A stretch of 64,000 bases of DNA from Cercis canadensis (Eukaryota > Streptophyta > Magnoliopsida > Fabales > Fabaceae): assembly GCA_003255065.1 (NCBI GenBank), contig QAOA01006931.1:62001-126000 (forward strand), given 5' to 3'. Of this stretch, positions 25,152-38,030 are shown piece after piece. Each line of letters starts with the position of its first letter. Position 1 is the stretch's first letter. A program made the translations under genes and the position numbers. Under the pieces are notes generated by a model. The model ran no database searches. It saw only the letters and a program-made list of their open reading frames with translations, and had not been told where the DNA came from.

Positions 25152-25498
25152 ATGGTGTCCCTTTGTCGGAGATGAGATGATTCTCCTAGGAATGCCGAAA
25201 TGGTAGATGATGTGCTCCTTGATGAAGGTTGTTATAGCTTCAGCGATTGCCTTCTTCAGAGCTACAGTTTCTACCCACTTGATGAATTTCTTTGTAGCTG
25301 CCAAGATCCACATCTTTCCACGAGAGTGTAGGTTGATGGGTCCTATCAAGTCAAAAGCCCAAGTGTGAAATGGATAGGGAAATGAGATAGTGTGCAGCTT
25401 TACAGCCAGAGCATGTACAACATTGTCATGGTGCTAACATGGCTAGCAGTTTTTGACGAAATCAATTGAATCAGTTTCCATCGAGGGCCAGTAGTACC

Positions 25499-26919
25499 TG
25501 ATGAGCTGCCGAGGCTCTTCAAATTAGTGAAATTTGTAGTCGGTTTACCAAAGCTACTTGTAGCATAAGCCAACACCAAGTCGAACCATAAGATTACTCT
25601 AATTAGGAAATCAGATTACTGAACATATAAACAGGGGGTTTGTTTTGTAGAAGTGATCAACAAAAAGTGATTAAAAGTGGTAAACCTTAATGAAAGCAAC
25701 CAATCCAAGTTTAACTAATTCTGATCTTAATTCATCCTTGATTACATAAAATCCATCCAATCATTAAACTAGTTCTTGGCCTTAGAACACATCAAGAAGC
25801 CTTTAAGTGATATATGGATCTCTACTAATTAAGCAACCAGAATTTGGATCAACTAAGACTAAAAGGATTAAGCACTCATTCAAATCTAGTTTTACCTAAA
25901 TCCAGAATTCAACCAAGGTAAATAATCCATCCAAAAAGCTTTGAAACATTATTTACTCTTTCCAATCCTTTTTTAAGCATATGAAATTAATCAATTAACA
26001 TATGAACAATCATCCAACTAAATTAAACATTCAAATAGAATTCAATCCAACAGGAAAGGAAAGAAACTTGATTAATAATGGAATTTAAACAGTTAAAGCA
26101 TAATCTCAGAATTAATAATTAGAACAGCCAAAACCTGGATTGACTTGAGTAATTAGCCCTCCATGAATAAGAGGAACAAAATTTACAAAGAGACTACAAA
26201 GAAAACTTAGAGAGAAAGAAAACAAGAAAAACTGTCTAAGGTAAGAATATGAAACTCGGCTGCCTCTTTCTCTAGATATTAACATCCAAAATTAACTATA
26301 CACCCAAATTGCCCTTAGGTCATATAATTATTCCCATGGGCCTTAGCTTTAATTGGGTTGTGGTTTGGGCTTAATTGGGCTTGTAATGAGGAAGTTAGGC
26401 CCAATTGACTCTGAACTGCTCTCTGGACTAATCAGTCAACTTCAAGGGGCAATATCACCATTAGACAGCCACATTTTGGAGAAGTCTTATTCACAAGAAT
26501 TGAATCTTTATGTGTTAGCTATCCAATGGTACCCATTTCATGTCCAGACACCCACAGCCAAAGTTATATCCCAATATCTTCACAAGGGTCGGGATCCAAC
26601 GATAACATCTCTACTCTGACTTCCAGGCTACATATGACCTGCTAGAAGTCCGAATTGGCCTTGGAGCTCTGAATAAAAGTTGTAGATAATTATCTCAGAT
26701 TTCCTACAAGGTAAGACTCGTAATTTTTAGACATCCAAAACTAAAGATATGCATGAAACACAGAGACAACATAAAATGCCCAGTATTGCTGAAAAATGCA
26801 ATTAGGCCCAATTGAATCCAAACTCATGAAATGAGGCCAAAGTCTAATTAAATAGGCCCAAAAGAGGTTTAAGAAGATAGAAATGAGGAATAATTACTGC
26901 ATATAAAGTGTGATTATCA
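25499..26919 (-). mobile_element. Solo LTR, 1421 bp, with perfect 5-bp target duplication
   Basis: It starts TGATGAGC and ends TTATCA, flanked on both sides by GTACC (25494-25498 and 26920-26924). A related copy lies at 59534-60950. Neither copy has internal coding sequence, so each looks like a solo LTR left by recombination between two LTRs. Read on the minus strand it resembles the U5-rich LTRs of plant Ty3 elements. It sits in the integrase region of the first Tat fossil and is therefore younger than that element. Confidence 0.8.
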
Positions 26920-29900
26920 GTACCCTAACTTGAGGAGTTTGTTCTGGAGCTTTCTGCATCAATGGTGCTCTCCACACTTGCGTCTGTGCACAACTTCCAT
27001 CAATTTCTCTTTTTCTTCTGTGGAGACACACTTCATTGCTCTAGCGAATAGATTTCTTTTATAAGGCTCTCATTCCTTCAAGAAGTATCTATCTACCTTC
27101 TTAAGATTGATCATTTCTATTCTGTCTGTAGGCAGGGTGCCATTGGCTAGGTAGTCCATGATGGGCTACCTTCAATCTCCCTTTTCTTCAATTATATTCA
27201 CTTGTAACTCTTCATTTTCCTCTCTACACTCGAGACAGTTGTATTGGATGGCATCGCAGTTGGGCTTCATAGAAGGCCAATAAAGTCTTACTCGTTGTAC
27301 CCTTCTGTATACATTTGATCCATTTTGACCATAGGTGGCTTGATGGAGCAGATGAGCCTTTTCAAGTCCTTCTTGCTCTGTGATGCACCGCATCAGCAAC
27401 CTTTCAACATTTCTTTTATATAGCTTTCTGTTCCTTAGCTGGAACTCTTTGGCCGTCCTTATACCAGCATTGCTGGGGCTAGTAAGTTGTTCTCCAATTG
27501 GAGACTTTCCCTATGATGCATTTGCTGTCAGCTGCTCTGTGTGACACCAGGGCGTGTCTTATCTCGATGTTCAATTATGGGTCTTGCAAGGGGATGTTTC
27601 CTCCCAAGGTGGGTAAAGCATCTGTTTGTCTATTTTCAAACCTGGGAACATGCATCAGCCTTATGCTGTTAAACTCATTAATCATCTATTATGCTCTTTC
27701 TTTATAATATGTTAGGGTAATTTCTTTAACCATATACTCTATGTTGGCTTGTTTGATTACTAAATTGGAATCTCTTTTGACCAGCAGGTCTATGGCTCCC
27801 ACTTCTTTGGCCATTTCTAGCCTTAGCAGAAGGGCTTTATATTCTGCTTTATTGTTGGTGCAAGGGAAATGCAACTTATATGCAAAAGGGATAGTCTTCC
27901 CTTCACTATTGATGAGAATAACACCTACTTCACCTTTCGGGTTGGTTAGGGATCCATCAAAATAGAGGATCCATACTTCATCTTCTATTTCTTCGCAAGC
28001 ACAAACTTTGGCAAGCCCTCCAAGGACTTATTCGTCTATAGGCTCATGATTGTTGGAGGGAAATAGTGCCAGCAAGTCAATTAAATCTTGGCTCTTAAGT
28101 GATGTGGGCTGCATGGGAGTGATATCAAACTCTCTTACGATCAATGACCACTTGTTCAGACATCCAGAAAGGACAGGATGATTTAGTAGAAACTTGAGCG
28201 GATGACATGGTCTTCATATGTACTCTATGGCCAAGGAAGTAGTGCTTAAACTTTTGGGTTGCATACAACAGAGCTAAGTAATGCTTCTCTTGATAGGTAT
28301 ATCTGACTTCCAACCCGTTGATGAGCCGGCTGAGATAATAGATAGGCCGTTCTGCTCTTGCGGCTTATTGAATTAGCAACCCTCCTATGGAAACATCTAT
28401 GGATGTTAGGTACAGCACTAGCGGCTCTCCTTTGACGGGTGATGACATAGTCTAGGATGAGGTTAGGATAGCTTTGATTTTGTCAAAAAATAGCTTGTTA
28501 TTCTTTTCCTCACCGAAAATGAATTTTTTCTTTAGTTAGGTGCTTTATAGAATGAAGTAGCTTTGTTAAGGCTAGTACAAATTTTTGGATGTACCCCAGC
28601 TTGTCCATGAGGCTTTGCACTTCTTTGGAGCTGTTAGGGGCTTTTATTTCCTATATTGCATTTATCTTGTTCGCTTTAGCTGTTATCCCACCTTTGTGCA
28701 CTTTGAAACCCAGGAATTTACCATTGGATACTTTGAAAGCACACTTGAGGGGGTTCATGTGTAGCTGGTACTTTCTACATCTTTCGAAGACACGCTGCAG
28801 GTGCTCCAGATGCTTTTCTCTCTTCTTGGATTTAACCACTAGATCATCTACACAGTCTTTCATGAACTCATGGAACATGTCATGGAAGATTGCAGTTATA
28901 GCTTGCTGGTATGTTGTTCCAGCATTCTTCAGTCCAAAAGGCATGACTGTGTAGTAGAAATTGCTAAAAAGGGTTTTGAAAGTTGTCTTCTCTCACCATC
29001 TCTCTTAGCCATTTTGATTTGATTATAGCCGTTAAAGTCGTCCATGAAGAAGAATTGCTCATGGGACGTTGTAGCATCTACCAAGGCATCTATGTTGGCC
29101 AAGGGAAAATCATCTTTTGAGCAAGCTCAATTTAGGTCCTTAAAATCTATGCAACACCTGATCTGCCAATTCTTTTTTACTGGGATATTGGCTAGCCAAG
29201 TCGAGTGCTGCATATCCTTGATGAAACATGTTCTTAAGAGTTTGGTCACTTCTCCTTTTATCTGCAGCTCCATTTTAAGGTTGAACTTACGTGGGGGTTA
29301 CTTCACTAATATGGCTCCTGTATTGATTACTAAGTTGTGACTTATCAACCTAGGGTCCATCCCTAGCATTTCTTCATATTTCCATGCGAACACATCCTTG
29401 AATTTTCATAGCTAGCCTAGCAGGGCTTGCTTTTCCTCTACAGCTAAAGCGCTATTTACAAAAACAGGCATAGGCTTTTCCTGCCATGGCTCTAGAAATA
29501 CTTGTTCTAGGTCATTTTCTTGCCTCTTGGGGACATCTTGCAACTCTGGGGAGCTTCTGAAATCTTTTATGGTATTGCTTCTTTCACAATCATGATTGCT
29601 TGTGCATTTGAGGGTCTAACGAGCAAGTCTGAAGGCCCATCTGCAAAACCCGCGAATCCCTATAGGATCATCCAGTGCATTTCTTCGTTGGGGAGGCAGA
29701 TCTATTCTATGGTTCTTTTGTCATGATGAGCCACTAGGATGGGCTCTTCATTTGCATTGGGTTCTTTTCGTTTTCTTTTGGAACTGTTGTTATCTCGGGT
29801 CCCTTTTTCTTCACCCTTTTCAGCTAAAGTAAGGAGTACTGCAGCTGTTGGAGCTTTAAGCATAGATTCTTCTTTTGCCTTGTCTTTGCTTCTTAGCTCT

Positions 29901-30489
29901 TTGGGGCCTTGCTTGACTAGGGGCACTCCCGTAACCAGCTCTACCTTGTTCATCCCTAGCTCAAACAGCTCGTTGAAATACACAGTCTCTATCATATGGG
30001 CTTCCGTCTCATCAAATGACACTTTGATAGCTTATATCTCAACATCTCTTCCTTTGAAATTGGACTTAACACACTGATGTAAGGTTGAAGGCACACAATT
30101 GTGCAAATACAACTAGGGACGTCCCAACAAGATATGGTAACTAGGATTCCCTTCCACTACTTGAATTTTTTTGGTTGTTTTAATGGAGCCAACACTCAGA
30201 TTTACCACAATACTTCCCATAGCTTTCACAGGAGTACCTTGGAAGGTATTCAAGAGGGTTCTTGTAGGCTGTAACCTCTTTTTGGGGAAGCCCAATACTA
30301 CAAAGACTGAGTGAAGAATGACGTTTACCTCGGACCCACTGTCAACCAAAGCTCACCTTACCTTATGTCCTTTGATGGAGGCTTATACATACAATGACTT
30401 GTTATGGCTGGGGTCTTCCCACACACGATCCATCTCCTTAAAGACTATGGCTAACCCATGAGCTTTGGCTAGTTAGTTTGGGCAATTTG

Positions 30490-31917
30490 GTTTGGTTTTC
30501 TTACACCCCTAATTGTATTCCAATATTTCTGGTAAAATAATGATGGCATGCCATCAAGGCTTGGAGATTTTCTGGAAACATTTGAAAAGCAACATGTTTA
30601 ATTTCCTCCTTGTTATACAAATACAAGAGACTTTCATTCATCTCAGTTATTAATCTACAAGAGATACGATTTACAACTTCTTGAATTGCTAATGGTTATG
30701 AAGATGAGAGGTCAAAAAAGTAATTTATGGCAATCTCTGTAATTTGATCTTCCTTCTAGATCTCATTTTTCTCCTTCGACAGAACTTCACCTCCTTTTTC
30801 TCCAAAGGTACACTTGGACACCTCCTTTTGTCACCCTAGGCACACTTTGGCAGCTTCTTCTTCTTGACATACCCACTTGGGTGCCTTCTTGACAAATTCT
30901 TTCTGTATGTGTGTGTGTGTGTGTGTGGAGTGTAGGGACATCTTTGGCCATTCTTAGAGCACATAACAAGTAGGAATCCTTATTCTCAAGAATTCCATAA
31001 CTTTTTTGATGGTAAGAGCCTAGAGGGCCGTTCGGCCTTCATGAGCACCGATTGGCCTTGATTGGCCCAATGCATAGCCGATTGGTCGTAGGGTGCTAAC
31101 ATGGGGTGTCTACACCAACATAGGTCTTTTTTCTCACCACATCTTCTTGTTGCAAGAAAACCCTTCCATTTGAGTTTCTTAGTTGTAAAGAAATTCCAAT
31201 TTCATTAGCTTGCACTTGACTCTTCATATGTTTTCTATCCCCCATAGCACGTAGCTAGTCCCCATAATTCTTCTCACCATTCTCAGACTTTGGTCTTTGA
31301 CAATCCTTGTCATTGTGCCCAATGATACAAATTGTAACAGAAATTGGGTAATTTCTCATATCAAAGCAAATATTGTCTCTTCTTCTCTCATTGCTTCAAT
31401 GATAGAGAGGCACCCATACGTAGTGATATCAATATGTAAACTCACCCTCATGTAATGGCTCATTGCATTTCCTTTCACATCTATATATGCCTCCATGAAC
31501 TTGCCCACCATATTTCCAACAAGCTCCTCTCCTTTTTGATTCTTTCCTCCTAGTGGAAGATCATGGATTCGGATCTAATAGTTGGTTTTAGTATAATTTA
31601 ATTCAAAAGTTCGGATCAAAGGGTCATACTCCTATAAAACAATTAGATTTTATCAAAAGCCCGTGGAATGCCTATGAAAAACTCTCATCTTCTGTTATCA
31701 TTGTTGAAGCTAAAAAGGAATATATTTTTCCCCAAAAGCTTGATTACCAACTCTTGCATTATTTGTCAAACCGGTTTTAGAGTTTTAGTCATGGCTTCTA
31801 TGTTTGCCCTCTTCTTGGCCAATATTTTTCCTATAAGAACCCTATTCTTATTAGCTTCCTCTTCAATTTGCTCATCTCCAAGTACTCTTTCCTTTATCCT
31901 CCTCCATGAGGCTCAGT
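30490..31917 (-). mobile_element. Internally deleted L1-type LINE (ORF1 plus RT fragment)
   Basis: Read on the minus strand, about 31080-31900 encodes a DUF4283-type ORF1 (GKNIFLFSF) ending in a CCHC zinc-knuckle region around YEKLPNFCYN. After a short gap, 30520-30790 resembles the LINE reverse transcriptase N-terminus (SLDGMPSLFYQKYW). The endonuclease and most of the polymerase are missing, and frames are broken. A GT microsatellite (30909-30927) sits between the two parts. The 5' side was split by the hAT at 31918-40318 and continues at 40327. The 3' side ends abruptly near 30515 beside the Tat fossil. Confidence 0.7.
30909..30927. repeat. GT microsatellite
   Basis: About nine GT units within the deleted LINE. 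Confidence 0.9.
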
Positions 31918-31983
31918 TAGAGCTGGGAAATGGGCCAGTCGGGCCACGGGCCAAAACAAGCAGGGCCAGAATATGGCTAGCCC

Positions 31984-32014
<31 letters not shown>

Positions 32015-32037
32015 TTTTTNTTTTTTTTTTTTTTTTT
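31984..32037. repeat. GT microsatellite followed by poly(T) with one N
   Basis: About 13 GT units (31984-32010) run into a T homopolymer holding one N at 32020. The N probably marks a sequencing difficulty and not a gap of known size. Confidence 0.85.
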
Positions 32038-32451
32038 GCTTTTTTGTATTGTATTTTGACTTTTAAAGAGAATACAAACATATCAATAGAGTAGGTGCAA
32101 CAAGCCTAAATAATTAAACCAACAATCAAACATAGAAGAACTAACAAAACCAAGTAGCTAAATCAAATGGTCCAAGTTTAATAACCACCAACAACCAAAT
32201 TAATTATCAAAGTATCAAACCAACAAAGCGACAACCAAATAACAAGTTTAAAAAACCAATCATTCCGATACCCCTAATCTTCATCTTCCTACTCATTGTC
32301 TTCAATAACAACATTTGACTCCTCTTTAGAAAGACATAGATCCTCAATATTGGTTGAGTCATCATCAACATCATATATAATAAAACTTAGCATAGGTTAA
32401 AAAGTAATTATATAAAGGCAATTTCAAATTATAAATCCTAAATGAAAAGGT

Positions 32452-33070
32452 TCAAAAAAACTTACCTACAAAATCAAGTAGCCAATTATGTGTGTATAGG
32501 AGAGCTTGCAATGTTTCGTCAAGCATGGAACTTCTATACTTGTTCAAAACACAAGAGCAAATACTAAAAGCAGATTCCGATGCTACGATAGTTATTGGAA
32601 TGCTTAATATATCACAAGCTATCCTTGCAAGATCACCAAATCTATTACTTTGGTCTCTCCAATAACCCAAAATATCAAAACTTCCTAAGATTATGATCCT
32701 TGGCTCTTCCAAATAAATATCAAGTTGAGGCTTTCTGACATTGTTAGTTTGTTGGCAATCAAATTCTTCAAAATCCTATCAAATGACCAAATGAATATTC
32801 ATTAAATGAATTATATGTAATTAAAAGAAAGACAATGAAAATGTTTTAAAAAAAAAATTAAAGATTTAACTTACATCATAATATAGTGTAGGCAACTTCT
32901 CTTTTCCTTTTCCTCCTCCAATACTTGGTGATTGACTCACATTAAAAGAAGTCATTGAAGTTGATGCACCCTTATTGACATACTCCTCAAAAAGTCCATA
33001 CAAAGCCTTCTTTACCCTTTCCAATTTATCTTCATAGCCATATGGATCAAGCCTAGAATAAATATACCTA
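32452..33070 (-). pseudogene. hAT transposase, C-terminal half with dimerisation domain
   Basis: Two minus-strand exon-like pieces. 32880-33070 contains YSRLDPYGYEDKLERVKKAL and GLFEEYV, matching the region before the hAT dimerisation domain. 32452-32712 contains GDLARIACDILSIPI, TVASESAFS and NKYRSSML, the classic hAT C-terminal dimerisation domain, with a splice-like gap between them. The piece is open through the dimerisation domain, but the protein is severed upstream by the PIF/Harbinger-like insertion at 33081. Confidence 0.85.
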
Positions 33071-33291
33071 AAGAAGTTAAGGGGTTGTTTACTTTCAAAA
33101 ATGTTTCCTTATTTTCATTTTCAGTTTCTAAATTTTAAGAAACATGTTTGGTTTATAAAGCTGAAAACTGTTTCTAGAAAATGAAAACATGTTTGGTATA
33201 AAAATTTCAAAAAATAAAAATTATGAAAACACGTTTGGTTAATATATTTTCTATTCGTTTCTTGTTTATTTTCAATAAAGTTTTAGGTGAA

Positions 33292-33293
<2 letters not shown>

Positions 33294-33341
<48 letters not shown>

Positions 33342-33357
33342 NNNNNNNNNNNNNNNN
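33294..33357. repeat. AT microsatellite ending in a 16-N gap
   Basis: About 24 AT units run into Ns at 33342-33357. The gap probably reflects the repeat itself, so the true length is unknown. Confidence 0.9.
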
Positions 33358-33719
33358 ACTTTTACATTTGCACATATCAAATTCAATAAAATTTTTGCAT
33401 AGGTTCACTTAAATTATTTTTTAGTCCAATCTTACCCATGACTCATCCAGGGACATATTGATTTGTTCAAAAGTTCAACACACATTACATATTAACAATA
33501 AACTATTAAAATATGAAAGCTAACATAACTTAGACATAATTTCAATAATCTTTTAATAACTTTAAATATATTGATAAACATAGTAAGGTTATACAATTTA
33601 TAAGTACTGGATAAAATCTTAAAAGCCAAAATGACATAAAATAACAATACTATCAATGGGTTATACAATCAATCAATGCATCATACTCAAAGGATTATAG
33701 CCAATCCTTTCGTCTAAAA

Positions 33720-34751
33720 ACCGACATCTTAATGAACATGCGCCTCTAATCTAGATCCTTAAATATCTTTGTTGACTTATTGTACAAAGAACCTGAAACA
33801 TCGTCCATAGAGTCTAATAACTCCATGCATACATTAATGGAATATGGATCATCTAAGGGATTTGCTTGTGCTTTATACTATTTTGCTTTGGCCTTACTTG
33901 CCTCTATCCTTGCACTCATTGTTTCAGCCCATTAGTCCAAGCATGCTTCTAGTTTTTCTGAGTTCAATATCTTTGGCTCTCTATGTCGATGCTTAATTGA
34001 TGAACTAATTGCCTTATTTTTTTTACCACCTTCTTTGGGACATTCATCCTCAACATCAACAATATGCACACCTTTTAAAAGAAAATCATCTTCTAACTCT
34101 CGCTCCTCATCTAATGTTGGTGGCTCTTTAGTGGAGGCATGACTCAATGCACTAGTTGCTGTGCTAGTATTGAATATTTTACTTAAAATTTCATAGTTGT
34201 GCTCAAAATCATGCTTCCTAAATTGCCAATAGAATCTTCCTTTCTATAAAAAAAAAAATGAATAAATTTTAGTAAAATGTAATTACAAATATAATGATAC
34301 TAATCAATAAATTTTGCACTTACCGGAATGAGGTCTTGCCAAACTTCTNTATAAAAAAAAAATGAATAAATTTTAGTAAAATGTAATTACAAATATAATG
34401 ATACTAATCAATAAATTTTGCACTTACCGGAATGAGGTCTTGCCAAACTTCTTCATTAGCATTTACATGGTTTGATTCTATATCCTATGTAACTCCTGCC
34501 CGGCCCAGCAAAGTTGAAAACTCACGATGGTGAATGCAAAGATGGTTAAACGTCCCTTTCAATCTCTCAACACCATAATTTTCTCCAATAATTTCTACCA
34601 ATTCATCATTTATTTCTTTCCAAATCTTCCACTTAAATGTTGATGATTGCAAGTCATTTTTCTTCACTTGATCATATATTAGTTGAATGAAAGCTTTTGT
34701 ATTTTGGGCTGGCCATTCCATAGTATCTCCCTTTTCACTTTTTCCTCCCAT
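33720..34751 (-). pseudogene. Myb/SANT-like DNA-binding protein (PIF/Harbinger ORF1 type)
   Basis: Exon 1 (34428-34751) starts MGGKSEKGDTMEW at an ATG and contains FKWKIWKEINDELVE and LKGTFNHLC, the form of the plant Myb/SANT-like domain (Pfam Myb_DNA-bind_3). Its donor GTAAGTGC is at 34427. Exon 2 starts near 34243 (KGRFYWQFRKHDF) and runs through an acidic then Lys-rich stretch toward 33720. One in-frame stop replaces an expected Trp near the end of exon 1 (34485-34487), and more stops occur late in exon 2. Such proteins accompany PIF/Harbinger transposases and help bring them to DNA, which supports the family call for the surrounding element. Confidence 0.65.
34245..34452. repeat. About 104-bp direct duplication around a single N (probable assembly artefact)
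   Basis: 34245-34348 and 34350-34452 are the same sequence apart from one A in a homopolymer, with one N at 34349. The duplicated piece includes the donor of exon 1 of the Myb/SANT-like gene, so a gene finder would see that border twice. Confidence 0.85.
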
Positions 34752-34759
34752 ATTTTTAT

Positions 34760-36430
34760 GCTTCCAAGTAATTGTCCCTCACTTTCTGTTTCGTTTATGT
34801 GCAGGCAACATAGTCAAAAAACATATGTTAGAAAGGAATCATGTAAATCGCTTTCATATCAAAGGAGAATAGCAAATAATATATATATATATATATATAA
34901 AAAAAAAACATTGGATAAATTCAAATGAGGTTCTTTGTATAAGTATCTTTTGTAAATGTGGTTAAATGTGGGTTTTTGGATGTCTATCTTTTTCTCTGTA
35001 CAATTAGCCTATGGTATCAGTTTTTGTAGCTTTATTGATGTTAGACAGATATCTTATGGTGGTCATGTCCTAATCTTTGCTCCAATGCTGCCTATCTATG
35101 GCCTATCAAACTCATGGTTTCCAGCTACTAATTTTCAGGAAAATCAACCACTTCAATTTTTCCCAAACATCTTGTCACATTTAACTTTGTTTATCTGTTT
35201 CTTAGCAACAAGATTAGCAAACCACTAGGTGCACAATAAAACATAATTACAACTCAAATCTAAGTCCATTCTAATTGGGTAAAAAAAATGCAACTTTTGT
35301 ACCCATTGATATAGCTCTGTTGAAAAATAATCTAGAAAAACCAAGAAAGATAGAAAGGTAAAAAAAAAAAAAAAAAAANAAAAAAAAAAAAAAAAAAGAC
35401 TATAACAAAGAAGAGAAGGGAAGACCATAAACTTTTGCAACTAGTCATCATCAAACTAGAAGACTATAGACAATACTAGAAACTAAAAGAAAAATCTACA
35501 AACTGACTTACATAGTCGATCACTCTTGTCTATTAAAGGACAAGTCTGTGTGTAGGCTAAGATAAGCTAGCTAATAGCCAATAACTAAAGTCATGTTGAT
35601 TACAAACAAAGTCATAAGCTTTGTATCTCTTTTTTCAAGAACTGAAGTCTGAGCTAGCTAATAGCCATCAGTCTTTGCTCCTGTGAGAAATTCTGTTTGT
35701 TCGAAAAAGGATACTTCCGATGACCCTTTTGTCCAACTCAAAAAAGGCAACAATAAGCAAAATACTAGACCAAAATAATGTGTATAATCATTTCTCAAAA
35801 TATTGAAACTGCTGCAACTACAATGGATTTCTTCATATGGCAACCATGACACTATTTACCTTGAACTAGTACTCGTGCTAGTACTGCCTCACCAGGGGTA
35901 ACCTATGAGTGTGACTTTGCCATGTGGCTGGTCTGGACACTGACACCTTATCACTTTCAGCAGTGCCTTTGCATTCTTTTTACATTTCTCTGACAAAGTT
36001 CTGCACTTTGTCATTTTAATTCAAATAAACTGTTGTCTACATAAAAATTAGAATTTGTTCTCTCTATTCCTTGTGATTGAGAGTTATAACTCTTTCTCTA
36101 ATATGCGATTGGCTTTTGATTATAGTAAAAGTTGATTTTCTTGAATTTGTCTCAAGCAATCTCTACTTGTGAAGTAATATTTAAAAATTATTGAGAAGCA
36201 AAGGCAAATGAGCAAAAAAAGGTTTAGCCACAGCCTTTCCCTTGTATGGTGACAAAAGAAAGATGATATAGTACTTTAATAATTTCAAAAGCAAACCACC
36301 TCATCATACTTAATTACTATTGCAGAATGCAGATGGCCATCCTTTCCCATCTCTCCTCCATAAACAAACTCACTTAGCTAGCCTCACTCTTTACACACCC
36401 TTTATGTGTTTTCTGTTTATATAGATTGAA
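34760..36430. other. PIF/Harbinger-like interior, no gene seen
   Basis: AT-rich DNA with an AT microsatellite (34879-34899) and a poly(A) run holding one N (35360-35397, N at 35379). A short phrase containing AGCTAGCTAATAGCCA occurs twice (near 35565 and 35655). The last few hundred bases before 36434 may be captured upstream DNA of the EPFL fragment, which I cannot prove. Confidence 0.5.
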
Positions 36431-36433
36431 CTC

Positions 36434-36773
36434 ATGGATTCGCCAAAATCATTCCCCAATCGGCTAAGAACTTCACTCACTCTGATTCTCATCTTTTCTC
36501 TTACATTCTTTCCTTCCAATTCAGGTAGAAATAAACCATCAATATCCATTTGCATTTACTTTTGTTATGTGTTTTTCTTTTTGTCTAACTTGTGTTTTGT
36601 TTTACTTTTTTGTTTTGTTTTTTGGGACAGAAGGGTTAGCGTCAATAGAAGATAGTAAGGGTCTGAAGCAAAAAGAATTGGTATTGGGATCAAGGCCTCC
36701 TCAATGTGTTAACAAATGCTTGAACTACAGGTCGTGCATTAACTTATCTCTAGTACTTGCAAAGATAAGTTAA
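36434..36773 (+). pseudogene. EPFL-like (epidermal patterning factor-like) secreted peptide, truncated copy
   Basis: EPF/EPFL genes encode secreted Cys-rich peptides that act through ERECTA-family receptors in stomatal and organ patterning. Exon 1 (36434-36524) starts MDSPKSFPNRLRTS and has a hydrophobic signal peptide. A 106-base intron with GT/AG ends follows; exon 2 (36631-36773) reads KQKELVLGSRPPQCVNKC. The GSRPPxC start of the mature domain and the short signal-peptide exon fit EPFL genes. Only three cysteines are left of the usual six or more: the third expected Cys reads Tyr (CLNYRSC), and the frame stops soon after, within a 12-bp perfect inverted repeat. The spliced frame is 77 residues and no C-terminal WKC-type exon was found downstream. 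It lies inside the PIF/Harbinger-like element, so it is probably a captured fragment. Confidence 0.65.
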
Positions 36774-36774
36774 T
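36738..36774. repeat. Perfect 12-bp inverted repeat at the break in the EPFL copy
   Basis: ATTAACTTATCT (36738-36749) and its inverse AGATAAGTTAAT (36763-36774) are separated by 13 bases. The hairpin lies exactly where EPFL similarity ends and contains the stop codon of the fragment. It may be a tiny insertion or a repair scar. Confidence 0.7.
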
Positions 36775-36779
36775 GGGAA

Positions 36780-38030
36780 GCTATTTACTAAAACCACCTA
36801 AATTCTACGTATCCTTTTCCTTTTCCCTTTGTCTTACATTGTGCTCTTTTACTCTTTCTTTTGTCTCTCATTGCTGTCATCTGCTTTCTCCTTTTCTTGA
36901 TGTCTTTCATATGTTTTTCTATGATTCTCATTACCTTTCTCATCTACCCTAGACTTACTACTTTTTACCTCCTTAACAAAGTCTTTCTCAGAAGAACCTT
37001 TCTAGCGCTTGTAAGTTTTTATCTGATCTTGTTCTGCTTTCCCTACATGGATGATCATCTGTTTCTTTTTCCCCATAAATCTTTCCAGGTAGTTCAGATT
37101 TGGGCCTCCCTAAATTTTTAGAACTAGAGGCATTAGATTTCTAAGGCTAACTTCATGCACATTGGCCTTGTATGCACTATTAAAGACTAGCAAGATAAAT
37201 GAAGGTCCATCAAGATCTTGGCTGACATCCCTTGGATGAGTCATTTAAGGTGAAAAAGATACAACTTTAACTTGAGATTCCCAAAAAAGAAAAAAGAAAT
37301 TCCAGAAATGATCAGCCAACAAATCCCAGAAATAGGATTTCACTCTAAAGCAATTATTACAGAAGTTGGACATAAAGGTTTACAAAATGCAGCACCACCA
37401 ATTTCAAACGAACCCACTGATGTGAATATTTTATTCCCTCCGTATATGCACAATCTCAAAACTATATAAGGTGTATACAAAATCTCATCAAGCATAGTCC
37501 AAAAACAAGGAATAGAATATTGAACCAACCACAGTTCATCACAGAAAGACAGAACCTAACATGCATAAACTGGGAGTCAAGAAGAAGAAAAAGAAAGTCC
37601 ACCTCTAACTCTCTTCTTTGAGGATAGCTCTCCTCTTCTATTCTGGAACTTGAACCAGACAACTAGAAGATGTTGCCTTGCTTGCTTGCTTGTGGTTGAC
37701 ACTTGCACTCCTGAAGGAGAAAACACTGTCATTGATGAATAGAAGAATGTTCATTGAAAACCCATTTTCATTATAATTACAAAATTGCCACCACATTTTC
37801 ATTTGTTTTCATTATAATTACAAGTTTGCCACCGTGTTTTCATTTTTTCATTTCCTGTTTTAAAAAATTTGAGAAGGAAACACTGAAAATAACTTTTTTA
37901 TGTTTCTAGATTTGGGCCCAATTTAAGAAATATTTTCAGCAAAACATTTTCATTAAACTCAACCAAACACATTTTTAGGCCCATTTTCTATTTTCACTGA
38001 AAATGAAAACAGAAAATGACCAAACAAACA
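36780..38030. other. PIF/Harbinger-like right interior and subterminal region
   Basis: T-rich DNA (36800-37090) without a credible gene, then AT-rich DNA. From 37770 TTTTCATT and ATTATAATTACAA motifs repeat toward the right terminus, as in subterminal regions of DNA transposons. No further EPFL exon was found. Confidence 0.5.

Larger units (their letters stand above)
23740..30480 (-). mobile_element. Tat-type Ty3/gypsy retrotransposon, pol region (fossil)
   Basis: Read right to left, the parts are aspartic protease (about 30110-30350, VDSGSEVN), reverse transcriptase (about 28600-29350), RNase H (about 28100-28450), a second archaeal-type RNase H (about 27690-28020, NNKAEYKALL), a zinc-finger-like region (27170-27400), the integrase HHCC part (about 26930-27170), the integrase core (about 25150-25490) and its C-terminal part (about 23740-24228). 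Two RNase H domains before integrase mark the Tat lineage. A solo LTR (25499-26919) and an hAT-like piece (24229-25151) are inserted in the integrase region. Gag and the 5' LTR are missing, apparently lost where the LINE begins. It is broken many times and is old. Confidence 0.88.

Noticed and set aside
36861-37121. Open frame containing YMDD, as in reverse transcriptases
   Set aside because: It is a T-rich low-complexity translation with no other RT motifs.
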